Origin: Bufo bufo | Taxonomy: Eukaryota; Chordata; Amphibia; Anura; Bufonidae | Length of the DNA: 64,000 nucleotides | NCBI RefSeq assembly: GCF_905171765.1 | Contig: NC_053390.1 | Location: 585,058,471 to 585,122,470, forward strand | Direction of reading: 5' to 3' | Part shown: positions 46,890-57,741 of the stretch, one piece after another | Position numbering within the stretch: the first letter of the stretch is position 1 | Layout of the letters: each line of letters begins with the position of its first letter | The notes under the pieces: model-generated | Told to the model about the DNA's origin: nothing | What the model saw: only the letters and a program-made list of their open reading frames with translations | Database searches by the model: none | Position numbers and translations under genes: made by a program

Positions 46890-48777
46890 ATGGGTAGAGG
46901 ATCACCAATTCCCACAATGTTGCGCAGAAAGATAGTGGAGCAATATCAGAAAGGTGTTACCCAGCAAAAAATTGCAAAGACTTTGCATCTATCATCATCA
47001 ACTGTGCATAACATCATCCGAAGATTCAGAGAATCTGGAACAATCTCTGTGTGTAAGGGTCAAGGCCATAAAAACCATACTGGATGCCCGTGATCTCCGG
47101 GCCCTTAAACGACACTGCACCACAAACAGGAATGCTACTGTAAAGGAAATCACAGAAAGGGCTCAGGAATACTTCCAGAAACCATTGTCAGTGAACACAA
47201 TCCACCGTGCCATCCGCCGTTGCCAGCTGAAACTCTACAGTGCAAAGAAGAAGCCATTTCTAAGCAAGATCCACAAGCTCAGGCGTTTTCACTGGGCCAG
47301 GGATCATTTAAAATGGAGTGTGGCAAAATGGAAGACTGTTCTGTGGTCAGACGAGTCACGATTCAAAGTTCTTTTTGGAAATCCGGGACGCCATGTCATC
47401 CGGACCAAAGAGGACAAGGACAACCCAAGTTGTTATCAACGCTCAGTTCAGAAGCCTGCATCTCTGATGGTATGTAGTGATGAGCGGCAGGGGTCATATT
47501 CGAATTCGCGATATTTCGCGAATATTTTGTAGAATATTCGTCGAAAATTCGCGATTTTTTTCTCTCGAAATATCGGAAAGGTAATGATTGTGTAATATTC
47601 GTAATTCGAATTTTCGGGGTCAAATTTTTATTGAGAATTTTTCAACTTACAACTATTAGATAAAAAAGATTATAGCTCTATATTTGATTTTTTTTGAATA
47701 TTCTCTATATTGCTATAACTTAGTTTTTTGGAATATTCGCTATATTGCTATATATTCTTGTTTTAGAATATTACGAATATATTCGAAAAAACAAAGTTAT
47801 AGCAATATAGCGAATATTCGAAAAAAACGAATATAGAGCAATTTAGCTAATATAGTGCTATAATCTTTTTTTTTTATAGTTGTAATTTTTTTCCGATCTG
47901 AACTTCAGATGAGAAAAAAATTACAACTATTAGACAAAGAAGATTATAGCACTATATTAGCTAAATTGCTCTATATTCGTTTTTTTCGAATATTCGCTAT
48001 ATTGCTATAACTTCGTTTTTTCGAATATTCGTAATATTCTAAAACAAGAATATATAGCAATATAGCGAATATTCGAAAAAAATTAATATAGAGCAAAATT
48101 CGCAAACATTACTACTCCTAAAGTCAAGTATATTGCAGCCTTCTTATTGGCCCACAAGCTAGAAGCAGTGAGGGATCATGTGTACTGATAAAAAAATAAA
48201 AAATAAAAATAAAGAATTAGAATATTCGAAATTACGAATATATATAACTATATTCGAAATATTCGCGAATTTTCGAAGTACCTATATTTGCGCTAAAAAT
48301 TCGAAATTCGAATATTCGTGATCAACACTAATGGTATGGGGTTGCATGAGTGCGTGTGGCATGGGCAGCTTGCATATCTGGAAAGGCACCATCAATGCAG
48401 AAAAATATATTCAGGTTCTAGAACAACATATGCTCCCATCCAGACGTCATCTCTTTCAGGGAAGACCCTGCATTTTTCAACAAGATAATGCCAGACCACA
48501 TTCTGCATCAATCACAACATCATGGCTGCGTAGGAGAAGGATCCGGGTACTAAAATGGCCAGTCTGCAGTCCAGATCTTTCACCTATAGAGAACATTTGG
48601 CGCATCATAAAGAGGAAGGTGCAACAAAGAAGGCCCAAGACGATTGAACAGTTAGAGGCCTGTATTAGACAAGAATGGGAGAGCATTCCTATTTCTAAAC
48701 TTGAGAAACTGGTCTCCTCGGTCCCCAGACATCTGTTGAGTGTTGTAAGAAGAAGGGGAGATGCCACACAGTGGTGA
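46890..48777 (+). pseudogene. Tc1 transposase, one frameshift and one MITE insertion
   Basis: From ATG 46890 (MGRGSPIPTMLRRKIVEQY) the helix-turn-helix KIAKTLHLSSSTVHNII is intact. A one-base frameshift near 47088 moves the reading to the next frame (DARDLRALKRHC), which runs through LWSDESRFKV, the first Asp. The MITE is inserted at codon ATG 47467. The frame continues at 48331 with MVWGCMSACGMGSL, FQQDNARPHSA (second Asp) and SPDLSPIENIW (Glu), and ends at 48777. Apart from the shift and insert the gene looks complete. Confidence 0.92.
47475..48330. mobile_element. 856 bp AT-rich hAT MITE
   Basis: The perfect duplication ATGGTATG is at 47467-47474 and 48331-48338. The ends are TAGTGATGAGCGG and, inverted, TAGTGTTGATCAC. 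The interior is dominated by inverted repeats of TTCGAATATTCG and TATAGCAATATAG. The termini are of the same type as the hAT at 35134. Confidence 0.93.
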
Positions 48778-49005
48778 AATGGCCTTGTCCCAACTTTTTG
48801 GGATTTGTTGACACCATGAAATTCTGATTCAACATATTTTTCCCTTAAAATGGTACATTTTCTCAGTTTAAACTTTTGTTCCGTGATTTATGTTCTATTC
48901 TGAATAAAATAATAAAATATTAGAAGTTGGCACCTCCACATCATTGCATTCAGTTTTTATTCACGATTTGTATAGTGTCCCAACTTTTTTGGAATCTGGT
49001 TTGTA

Positions 49006-49408
49006 CATAGCACAGCTAGCAGCCACTTACATATAGGCTGCTGGAACTTGCAAATGACTTGGTAGTAAGATTTCATTCCAATCCAACACATGGTGAGTCT
49101 TACAGTATGCTACAACCTGTAATCAGCAGATCTATTTCTCACTTTCCATTCTGTAGAAAGTCCATTATTTGTAGACACAATAGATATTTCTGCTGATCTG
49201 ATAACATTAGTGCAGCAATCTACAGTCAGAACCATGGCGTTATAAGCAGGATATAGATCTCATTATTGACAGCTCTCACTACATGCACACTCTTCTGAAT
49301 ACAGTATTATGTGCAGTCCGCACAGGGAGCGGTCACTTTTCCCACACAGATTAGTACAGTGTGATGACACACAATGCTATGTACACATATAAGTACACAG
49401 TGGGGAAG
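49006..49408. other. Unassigned, no gene seen
   Basis: No recognisable frame or repeat termini. Confidence 0.35.
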
Positions 49409-49570
49409 ATTTATTAAAACTGGTGTAAAGTAGAACTGGCTTAGTTGCCCATAGCAACCAATCAGATTCCTCCTTTCATTTTCCAATGAAGCTGTGAAAA
49501 ATGAAATGTGGAATCTGATTGGTTGCTATGGGCAACTAAGCCAGTTCTACTTTACACCAGTTTGATAAAT
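49409..49570. repeat. Short palindromic repeat
   Basis: The arms ACTGGTGTAAAGTAGAACTG / CAGTTCTACTTTACACCAGT and TTGCCCATAGCAACCAATCA with complement surround a 40 bp loop. This is a MITE-like dispersed repeat. Confidence 0.8.

Positions 49571-49573
<3 letters not shown>

Positions 49574-49606
<33 letters not shown>
49574..49606. repeat. (TA)n microsatellite
   Basis: About 16 TA units, ending in GATAGATA before the palindrome at 49611. Confidence 0.9.
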
Positions 49607-49608
<2 letters not shown>

Positions 49609-49610
49609 TA

Positions 49611-49825
49611 GATAAGAAAGAAGGCCAGCAGCACTCCAAAAGTATCAAATAAGCGTGTAGTTTATTCACCCAGAGTCAGCAGCGACGTTTCAACAGCTTG
49701 TTGCTGTCTTTTTCAAGGCTTGAAAAAGACAGCAACAAGCTGTTGAAACGTCGCTGCTGACTCTGGGTGAATAAACTACACGCTTATTTGATACTTTTGG
49801 AGTGCTGCTGGCCTTCTTTCTTATC
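49611..49825. repeat. Perfect 215 bp palindrome
   Basis: Two 107 bp arms are exact reverse complements around a single G at 49718. The arm starts GATAAGAAAGAAGGCCAGCA and ends TGTCTTTTTCAAG. I compared both arms base by base and saw no mismatch. Confidence 0.93.
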
Positions 49826-49910
49826 TACTACACTGGACCTAGGTGCTGGTCCACACTGGCCAGACCTGCATCCACTTTTCATAGTGTGCTGCATCCTCAT
49901 TTTTCTAAAG

Positions 49911-49947
<37 letters not shown>

Positions 49948-49969
49948 TAGGAAAGCGCAAGGGGCCGTC

Positions 49970-51840
49970 GCAGTGCTAGAGGTGCCCCAGGCCTCTACTG
50001 GGTTCTTGCCCTTCGAACTGCTATAAGGCAGACACCCTCGCGATCTGTTGGACGTGGCCAAAGAGGCGTGGGAACAACAACCCACACTGCACAAAAGTGT
50101 TGTTGAATACATCACCCAGAATGCAAGGACGGATGGAAACAGCGTCACCTCTGGTTAGGGAGCATATGGAGGCAGTGCAACGAGCCCAGAGTAGGGTCTA
50201 TAATCGGCAGGCTCGGGTCTGGAACTTTAACCCGGGTGATCAGGTATTGGTTCTAGTACCAACTGTAGACAATAAGTTCCTCGCTAGGTGGCAGGGGCCC
50301 TACAAAGTACTTGAAAAAATTGGAGAGGTAGATTACAAGGTACATCAGCCGGGGAGGCGAAAGCCGGAGCAGGTGTACCATGTGAATCTGCTCAAACCCT
50401 GGAAAGATAGGGAAACCTGTACGGAAGAAAGCCCACGACCGGGGTTTCTAGAGGAAGCAGATTTGGTCCCTCTGTCTGAAGCAATGGACGTGGCTGCCAC
50501 AGTGGAAATTGCTGACAGCCTCTCCTCTAAACAGGCTCGGGAAGACAGTCGGAACACGGATGTTTTCTCGGACCTTCCTGTAAGCACTTCCATAATCCGA
50601 CATGACATTATCACTGAGCCTCGGGCAAAAGTCTGGTTAAAACCATACCGGGTACCGGATGCTCGGCGACAAGCCATCGCGGAAGAAGTGCAGCTAATGC
50701 TACAGCTAGGTGTCATCGAGGAGTCAAAAAGTGAATGGGCCAGTCCGATAGTCTTAATACCCAAGCCGGATGGGACATTGCGCTTCTGTAACGACTTCCG
50801 CAAACTGAATGAGGTGTCCAAGTTTGACGCATATTCAAACTATGCCCCGGGGAGATGAGCTTATTGAGAATTTAGGCCAAGCCCGGTATTTTTCTGTGTT
50901 GGACCTCACCAAATGATACTGGCAGGTACCCTTTACAGAGGCTGCCAAGGAAAAAACGGCTTTCATCATGCCAGAGGGGCTGTATCAGTACAAGGTATTA
51001 CCCTTTGGTCTACATGGCGCTCCCGCTACGTTTTAAAGGCTAATGGACATTGTACTCCGTCCACATCGTTATCCACAGCACCGACTAGGAAAGTCACCTA
51101 CCTAAAGTACAGGCTGCAGTAGACTCCCTTAGGAAGGCTGGCTTAACCGCTAACCCGAAAAAGTGCGTGATAGGGTAAGAAAAGACTAAGTACCTGGGGT
51201 ATGTAATTGGGCGCGGAATTATTAAACCTCAGGTAAACAAAATTGGAATTGGCCACGACTGGTCACTACTCGGCAAGTAAAGTCATTCCCGGGAATGGTG
51301 GGATACTATATGAGGTTTGTCCCCCACTTTGCTACAGTCGCTGCACCATTGACAGGCCTTTTGAAGGGACGCAAGTCAGTGACGGTCCAGTGGAATGAGC
51401 AAGCAGAAAAGTCTTTCTCTGCTTTGAAGTCGGCCCTGTGTGGGTCCCCAGTGTTGGTTACGCCCGACTTCAAGAGGCCTCGAAGCTGTACTCTCTCAGG
51501 ACATCAATGGGGAGGAACATCCCGTTGTTTTCCTGAGCCGCAAACTTACCAGAGCCGAGACTTGGTACAGTATAGCGGAGAGAGAGTGCCTGGCCATCAA
51601 GTGGGCACTCGAGTATCTCCGCTATTATCTGTTTGGGAGAAAGTTCCGTCTGGTGACCGACCACTCCCCTCTCAAGTGGATGAGCCCAGCCAAAGAGAGG
51701 AATGGTCGGGTCACCAGGTGTTTTTTGTCTCTACAGAACTTAAAGTTTTCCGTGGAACATAGCATAGGCAGGTTACAGGTAAATGCAGATGCCCTGTCCC
51801 GGGTACACAGTCTGGCGGGTGTTCACCCCCTCAGGGTTGA
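49970..51840 (+). pseudogene. Gypsy pol with integrase C-terminus upstream of RT and RNase H
   Basis: A single open segment (50097-50858) first encodes an integrase tail with FNPGDQVLVLVP, the GPY/F motif (FLARWQGPYKVLEKIG) and YHVNLLKPW. After an acidic linker it encodes the RT N-terminus (LGVIEESKSEWASPIVLIPK, RFCNDFRKLN). RT continues with stops and shifts ([25 protein letters not shown]). The catalytic YxDD stretch is missing near 51075. RNase H remains at 51440-51830 (ETWYSIAERECLAIKWAL, LVTDHSPLKWM, QVNADALSR). The gene is non-functional. Confidence 0.87.
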
Positions 51841-51856
51841 ACAAAGGGGGGAGGTA

Positions 51857-52438
51857 TGTAGGAAAGCGCAGGGGGCCGTCATTGACGGAAGATATGTGTC
51901 ATCGAGGTTCCTGGCCTCGGTGAGGTAAGAGCCGGTAATTTTAAGTGTCAGCAGCAGCTAGTGCTGACTCACACTATTGGTTATTTAGTGTGGCTGTAAA
52001 GCCGATCCGGGCTGGCTTTTACTGTGAGCAGCCAAAGTGCAGGGTGAGTGGCTGTTCCCCACGTTCCAGGCCGGGTTTTGGTTAGGGATATAAAACCCAG
52101 CCAGCAGTCTCAGATGGGTGTGGATTATCCTCCATTTCACAGTGAATCTGTGGAGTCTCTGTGGTTTGGGATCTGCATGATGTGTGCCATACTAAACGGC
52201 TGAGAGCCGCATTGCTGGGAAGCAGGCCCTAAAGCCTGTTGGGGACTGCTACTGCCAAAACCGCTGACAAGGTAAATGCTTTTTGTTCTGTGAACTTGCC
52301 ATGGTGTGAATGAACACCAAGACGACGAACTGTCATTTTTGTTTATGTGTGATTAAAGACTTCACTGTTTAAGTCAAAGACTTTGTTTTTGCCTCTGTAC
52401 TGCGTCCGCTAATCTGCCTACCAGAGCGAATCCCCACA
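51857..52438 (+). repeat. 3' LTR of the Gmr1-like element
   Basis: It starts TGTAGGAAAGCGC and ends ATCCCCACA, followed directly by (AT)n. A TATA-like word (GATATAAAACCC) lies near 52090. Confidence 0.8.
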
Positions 52439-52513
52439 ATATATATATATATATTTGTGGTCATGGCTGCGGGGAAGCCGGTCCCGTCTAGGAAGTTCTG
52501 ACTCGACTAAACC

Positions 52514-54714
52514 TACAGTAGGTGTTTCTGACATTGTGTTTTTAGCACGACAGCGTCGCGCTGATACTCGGCAACATGGTGCCGAGATCTCGCACTCACT
52601 GGGATAGTGACAGCACATCCCAGCAAGCGCGTCATAGAAGCGACGGGAGATCCGACTTGGATTCCCGCCAATTCTACACGTGTGCGGCGTTTGTTATGAA
52701 TCCTGAGGGGGAAGTCCCCGCCGGATTTTAAATAAAAATCCGGCCTGGGTCCCGCCCTCAGGAGCATACCGGGCCCTTAGGTCTGTTATGGGTTGTAAGG
52801 AGAGCCCCCCCTACGCCGAAAAAAACGGCGTAGGGGGTCCCCCTACAATCCATACCAGACCCGTATCCAAAGCACGCTACCCGGCCAGCCAGGAAGGGAG
52901 TGGGGACGAGCGAGCGCCCCCCCCCCCCCCCTCCTGAGCCGTACCAGGCTGCATGCCCTCAACATGGGGGGTTGGGTGCTCTGGGGCAGGGGGCGCACTG
53001 CGGCCCCCCTACCTCAGAGCACCCTGTCCCCATGTTGATGAGGACAGGGCCCCTTCCCGACAACCCTGGCCGTTGGTTGTCGGGGTATGCGGGCGGGAGG
53101 CTTATCGGAATCTGGGAGCCCCCTTTAATAAGGGGGCCCCCAGATACCGGCCCCCCACCCTAAGTGAATGAGTATGGGGTACATCGTACCCCTACCCATT
53201 CACCTGCAAGAAAAGTGGTAAAAACACAAATAAACCACACAGTGTATTAAAATATTTTATTTTTCTGCTCCGGAGGCCGCCCCCTGTCTTCTTTATTAGC
53301 TCTTTTACCAGGGGGGGGGCTCTTCTTCTTCCGATATCCCGACGGGTCTTCTCCGCTATCCGGGGGGTCTTCTCAACTCTCCGGGGTTCTCCTTCTGTCT
53401 TCTCCTTCTGTCTTGTTGTCTCCTTCTGTCTTCTCCTTCTGTCTTGTTGTCTCCTTCTGTCTTCTGTCTCCGGGGTTCTCCTTCTGTTTTCGCCTCTCTC
53501 TGTTGTTGACTCGGCGCACCCCGGTTCTTCGTCTCGCGAGACGTCTCGCGAGACGAAGAATCGGGGTGCGCCGAGTCTCGCGAGACGAAGAACCGGGGTG
53601 CGCCGAGTCAACAACAGAGAGAGGCGAAAACAGAAGGAGAACCCCGGAGACAGAAGACAGAAGGAGACAACAAGACAGAAGGAGAAGACAGAAGGAGACA
53701 ACAAGACAGAAGGAGAAGACAGAAGGAGAACCCCGGAGAGTTGAGAAGACCCCCCCCGGATAGCGGAGAAGACAGAAGGAGAACCCCGGAGACAGAAGAC
53801 AGAAGGAGACAACAAGACAGAAGGAGAAGACAGAAGGAGAACCCCGGAGAGTTGAGAAGACCCCCCCGGATAGCGGAGAAGACCCGTCGGGATATCGGAA
53901 GAAGAAGAGCCCCCCCCTGGTAAAAGAGCTAATAAAGAAGACAGGGGGCGGCCTCCGGAGCAGAAAAATAAAATATTTTAATACACTGTGTGGTTTATTT
54001 GTGTTTTTACCACTTTTCTTGCAGGTGAATGGGTAGGGGTACGATGTACCCCATACTCATTCACTTAGGGTGGGGGGCCGGTATCTGGGGGCCCCCTTAT
54101 TAAAGGGGGCTCCCAGATTCCGATAAGCCTCCCGCCCGCATACCCCGACAACCAACGGCCAGGGTTGTCGGGAAGGGGCCCTGTCCTCATCAACATGGGG
54201 ACAGGGTGCTCTGAGGTGGGGGGGCCGCAGTGCGCCCCCTGCCCCAGAGCACCCAACCCCCCATGTTGAGGGCATGCAGCCTGGTACGGCTCAGGAGGGG
54301 GGGGGGGGGCGCTCGCTCGTCCCCACTCCCTTCCTGGCTGGCCGGGTAGCGTGCTTTGGATACGGGTCTGGTATGGATTGTAGGGGGACCCCCTACGCCG
54401 TTTTTTTCGGCGTAGGGGGGGCTCTCCTTACAACCCATAACAGACCTAAGGGCCCGGTATGCTCCTGAGGGCGGGACCCAGGCCGGATTTTTATTTAAAA
54501 TCCGGCGGGGACTTCCCCCTCAGGATTCATAACAAACGCCGCACACGTGTAGAATTGGCGGGAATCCAAGTCGGATCTCCCGTCGCTTCTATGACGGCTC
54601 TGTCTCCATCGCGGCAAGCCAGCTCGGCGCTGGCTCCCGCGATGGGGCTCGTATGTGCTCAATCTCGCCGAGAAATACAGCGAGATTGACACAAAATCGG
54701 GTTCACCTACTGTA
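52514..54714. repeat. 2.2 kb GC-rich palindrome
   Basis: The ends TACAGTAGGTG / CACCTACTGTA enclose two arms of roughly 0.95 kb (52600-53545 and 53575-54630), with long exact inverted matches such as CCCCCTACGCCG and CCCTTTAATAAGGGGGCCCC. The centre has repeated CTCGCGAGAC palindromes. Outside the shared arms the outer 90-100 bp differ left and right. Arg-rich and Pro-rich frames occur on both strands at mirror positions and are translations of the repeat. Confidence 0.87.
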
Positions 54715-54745
54715 CCTCTAACTACAAATGGCTGGAAGTGTGCCC

Positions 54746-55879
54746 TTAGCCATGGACGTGGGTAGGCCTATAAGGGGGCAAAAAGCAAACAGAGTAGGTA
54801 AAGAAAAATTCTTTTTTGAGCCATGGACTATAGCGGGAGAAACAGGAGGAACGCCAGCGCCCCATTTTCCTGATCATGTGGGCTGGCACTCCATGTCTCG
54901 AAGCCGAGGATGCTGCTCCGATGCGGAATGAGTGACCAGATATGCGTTTGGGGTCGTAGTCGAGACCTGAGGCGAGAGAGTGGATATGGGTGACGAATTG
55001 CGAGGTAGTGAGAGAATGGTTGTTGACCGGGAGTAGAGGATTTTCAGGAGATGAGCAATCGAGAACTGACATTAACTGTCATAGGACCTTTACGGGGCAC
55101 CATTCATTATGAGTTTCGAAATACTGGACTTTGGTGGGTGGCTCTACCTGAGAGGTTTTAGTGGAAGGGAGATATAGCGTGAATCGGTTGTTATGCCAGA
55201 CTAGCTGGTTTATCAATAACCCTTTAACCCTGGAAGAAGGACTGGTGAATTCCCCGGGGCTTAGGAAACCATAAAACCCGAGGTACATTGCGGCTTTGTT
55301 GACTGTATTGGTGTGGGGCCCAAAAGGATTACCATCTAGGGTTTTGGAAAGTTTCCTGAATAGATCCGGTTGTCTAACCGGGCCGAAACCTGTGGATCTG
55401 TTTTGGATGCCTCTTAGGGTGGCTTTCACAGCTTGCAAAGCAAAAAACGAGGCACTGTCTGGGTGTTTTAACATGTGGAAGTGTTGGACCCCTGCCAGGT
55501 AGAGTATAATGGTGTTGTATGAGAGATGGAATTCTTCATGACAGTAGGCTAGAAAAGCCATAATGTACACGGTGAGGTTGACGTTGTCTCAGGGATGAAG
55601 TCGCGAGAATCGCAAGAAAATGTTCCAGCCTGTTCTGTAATTGCGTTCCATGTTAGCTGACAGTGACTTGTGTATGAGAGCCTTGGCTGCCGAGAGGTGC
55701 CTGCTTAGTCCATAATCAATTCCCTGAATGCTGGTGGGGGAATTCCTGCCCGATCTGCTCCTGGCATTGCCTGAAAGAAAATGGGGAAGTTGAAACGTGA
55801 CAAGGCATCCGCTGCAACGTTTTGAATTCCCTGGATGTGCTGACAAGAGAAATGGAAGTTGAGTTTTAGGGCTATCCAC
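54746..55879 (-). pseudogene. Tyrosine recombinase with two in-frame TGA codons
   Basis: This enzyme would insert the circular cDNA by site-specific recombination. One frame runs from 55879 to 54746 with stops at about 55589 and 55076, both TGA. The SAM-like N-terminal part has ANMERNYRTGWNIFLRF. The catalytic part has GFYGFLSPGEF, SGHSFRIGAASSAS and MGRWRSSCFSRYSP. The HxxR box, Trp and Tyr are present. The first catalytic Arg, normally just before the PGE-like motif, reads Ser (AGC). Confidence 0.82.
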
Positions 55880-57261
55880 ACTAGTTTGCGTACAAACGGC
55901 ATGATCTGAGGGGATTTGGACCTGCCTTTAGAGAGAATGTCTACGACTGCCTGGTTATCGGTAATAAAGGCGACTGACGAGTTAGTCCACTGCTTGCCCC
56001 ATACATGCGGCAGAAACTATGGGATAGATTTCGAGGACCGGGGAGGATTTTAATGATTCTCCTGAAGAGGCGAGCTCAGGAGGCCAATGACCGGCGAACC
56101 ATTGATTACCGAAAATTACCGCGAATCCGCCGGACACGGCGGAGTCGGAGAAAATCCTGGGGGACGCCTGACTCCACTGAGGCACGAACAAAGAAGCCCC
56201 GTTCCAACCAGACAAGAATACATCCCACATGATTAGGTCGGCGGAAGCCTCGTTGTCTAGGTGAATCAGGGAATCCTGATCCGGGGCTGAGGGGAGGAGT
56301 TGCAGCAGTCTGGATAGGAAGGCCCTGCCTTGGGGCATGACCTTGGTAGCAAAGTTTAGCATACCTAACAACGATTGGAGTTCTATCTTGGTTAGTGTCC
56401 TGGATTTAACTAAATCGGCTATTGTCTGTTTGATTTTTAACAGCTTATCTTCGGGGATCCTGGCTTGCATTTTGTGGGTATCCAAAACGATGCCCAGGAA
56501 AGTTACCACCGTGGAAGGGCCTTCTACGTTTGCCGGGGCTATCGGAACGGTTAAAGCGGAAAATATCCATAAGAAACTGTGTAGCCTGACGGGCTTGTGG
56601 CCTGGGTGGCTCTATTAAAAAGAAATCGTCCAAATAGTGTATGACCAGGGGACAGCCGGCATGGTTGACCAGGATCCAGTGGAGGGCCTTGGGAAACTGG
56701 TCAAACAGCCACGGGCTGCTTTTGGACCAGAATATGAGACGATTTGCGAAATAATACAGCCCTGACCACTTGATCCCATAGAATTTCCACAACTGAGGGT
56801 GGATCGGGTGTAATTTAAATGCGTCGGCGATATCAGCTTTGGCCAACGAAGCACCCTTGCCTGCGCTGAGAATGAGCTAAATGGCCTTGTCAATGGAGGA
56901 GTATTGCATAGAGAACTCATCTGAAGGAATGAGAGAATTAATACTTGGGATGTCGGAAGCATGAGGCGCTGAAAGATCGTAAATTAATTGTTTTTAATTA
57001 GAAAATTTTTTGGTTGATTCGCCAGAAATAGAAGGGGGGCGTGGAGAAGGGCCCTATCAAAAATCCCTTTTGCAATTCAGACTGGATTAGTGCCTCGACC
57101 GAGTCTGGATCGTTGAGGGCGGAGAGGAGGTTGGGACTCTCCCAGGACGATTGGGGAAGAGCCACTAATCCGGTGTGAAAGCCGTCCCTGAACCTGGAAA
57201 CTAGAAACTGAACGAATTTGGGATCGTGGTGTTGTAATAGGAGGGATGCCAGCAACTCCAC
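55705..57261 (-). pseudogene. DIRS-type reverse transcriptase and RNase H
   Basis: The N-terminal part (57261-56998) has LLQHHDPKFVQFLVSRFRDG. RT proper (56846-56445) shows MAKADIADAFKLHPIHPQ, FYGIKWSGLYYF and the catalytic VIHYLDDFFLI. After a frame change, 56509-55982 encodes TFLGIVLDTHKMQARIP and an RNase H with SDSAVSGGFAVIFG. Another frame (55902-55705) gives the end of RNase H, GIQNVAADALSRFNF. At least three shifts make it non-functional. Confidence 0.85.
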
Positions 57262-57361
57262 GTTGACCCCATCTAGTCAGGTGCTCCGAGATGACCTCTG
57301 CAGACAAGTGGACTGAGGATGAGCCCGGAAGCAGATGGAGCAGACATGGAGGGCCCTGCAC

Positions 57362-57741
57362 CAAAATCTCGCGATGCGCGAGCTAGCGCATGCGCAGTGT
57401 CGGCATCATGTTCATTCCCTGTACTGGCATCAGCACAGGGAACGAACTACGCATGCGCTAGCTCGCGCATCGCGAGATTTCGGCGCTCCAGCTCTGTGAC
57501 GTCAGCCAGCAAGGAGGAGATTCGGAGGACGCGGGGCGGTGCTGGGCTCCTTTCCGCTGGACTCATCTCCCGACACAGGACACATATCAGGTCATTTGCA
57601 TATGGATCAAAACTGTTTTTTAACACAATAAAAGCACAGAGAGCTATGGGGACTGGGTATTGCAGATGTGCTAGAGGCCATCTAGCAGCCCATGTCCCCA
57701 GCTCTATGCACAAAATCCTGGTGACAGGTTTCCTTTAAAAC
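57362..57741 (+). repeat. Palindromic GC-rich repeat, copy 1 (left arm missing)
   Basis: It contains the hairpin GATGCGCGAGCTAGCGCATG with complement at 57445-57477 and the right arm ending GACAGGTTTCCTTTAA. Almost identical to 58877-59262. Confidence 0.8.

Larger units (their letters stand above)
46539..49003 (+). mobile_element. Tc1-like element with a hAT MITE inside
   Basis: TA lies at 46537-46538 and 49004-49005. The ends CAAACCGGATTCCAAAAAAG and, inverted, CAAACCAGATTCCAAAAAAG differ by one G/A in a former CpG. A further inverted segment (GTTGATTC, TTGGGACAAG) lies inside. Without the MITE at 47475-48330 it is about 1.6 kb. Confidence 0.93.
49946..52438 (+). mobile_element. Gmr1-like Gypsy retrotransposon, 5'-deleted
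   Basis: A 582 bp 3' LTR (51857-52438) follows a purine tract (AACAAAGGGGGGAGGTA). The first 20 or so bases of the LTR (TAGGAAAGCGCA(A/G)GGGGCC) also occur at 49948, joined straight to integrase sequence. The 5' LTR and everything up to the integrase C-terminal region were therefore deleted. TA repeats lie on both sides (to 49945, from 52439), so the element inserted in a TA microsatellite. Domain order is integrase, then RT, then RNase H. Confidence 0.87.
54746..57261 (-). mobile_element. Tyrosine-recombinase retroelement (DIRS-type), decayed
   Basis: On the minus strand the order is RT, RNase H, tyrosine recombinase, the DIRS arrangement. No LTRs, integrase or gag are seen. The left limit coincides closely with the palindrome end at 54714; the right limit is unclear (before 57362). 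Inverted or split terminal repeats were not identified, so DIRS versus Ngaro is decided only by domain resemblance. Confidence 0.82.

Noticed and set aside
53192..53923. 207 and 116 codon frames rich in Arg, Glu, Gln
   Set aside because: They derive from GAAGACAGAAGGAGA-type tandem repeats within the 2.2 kb palindrome and occur at mirror positions.
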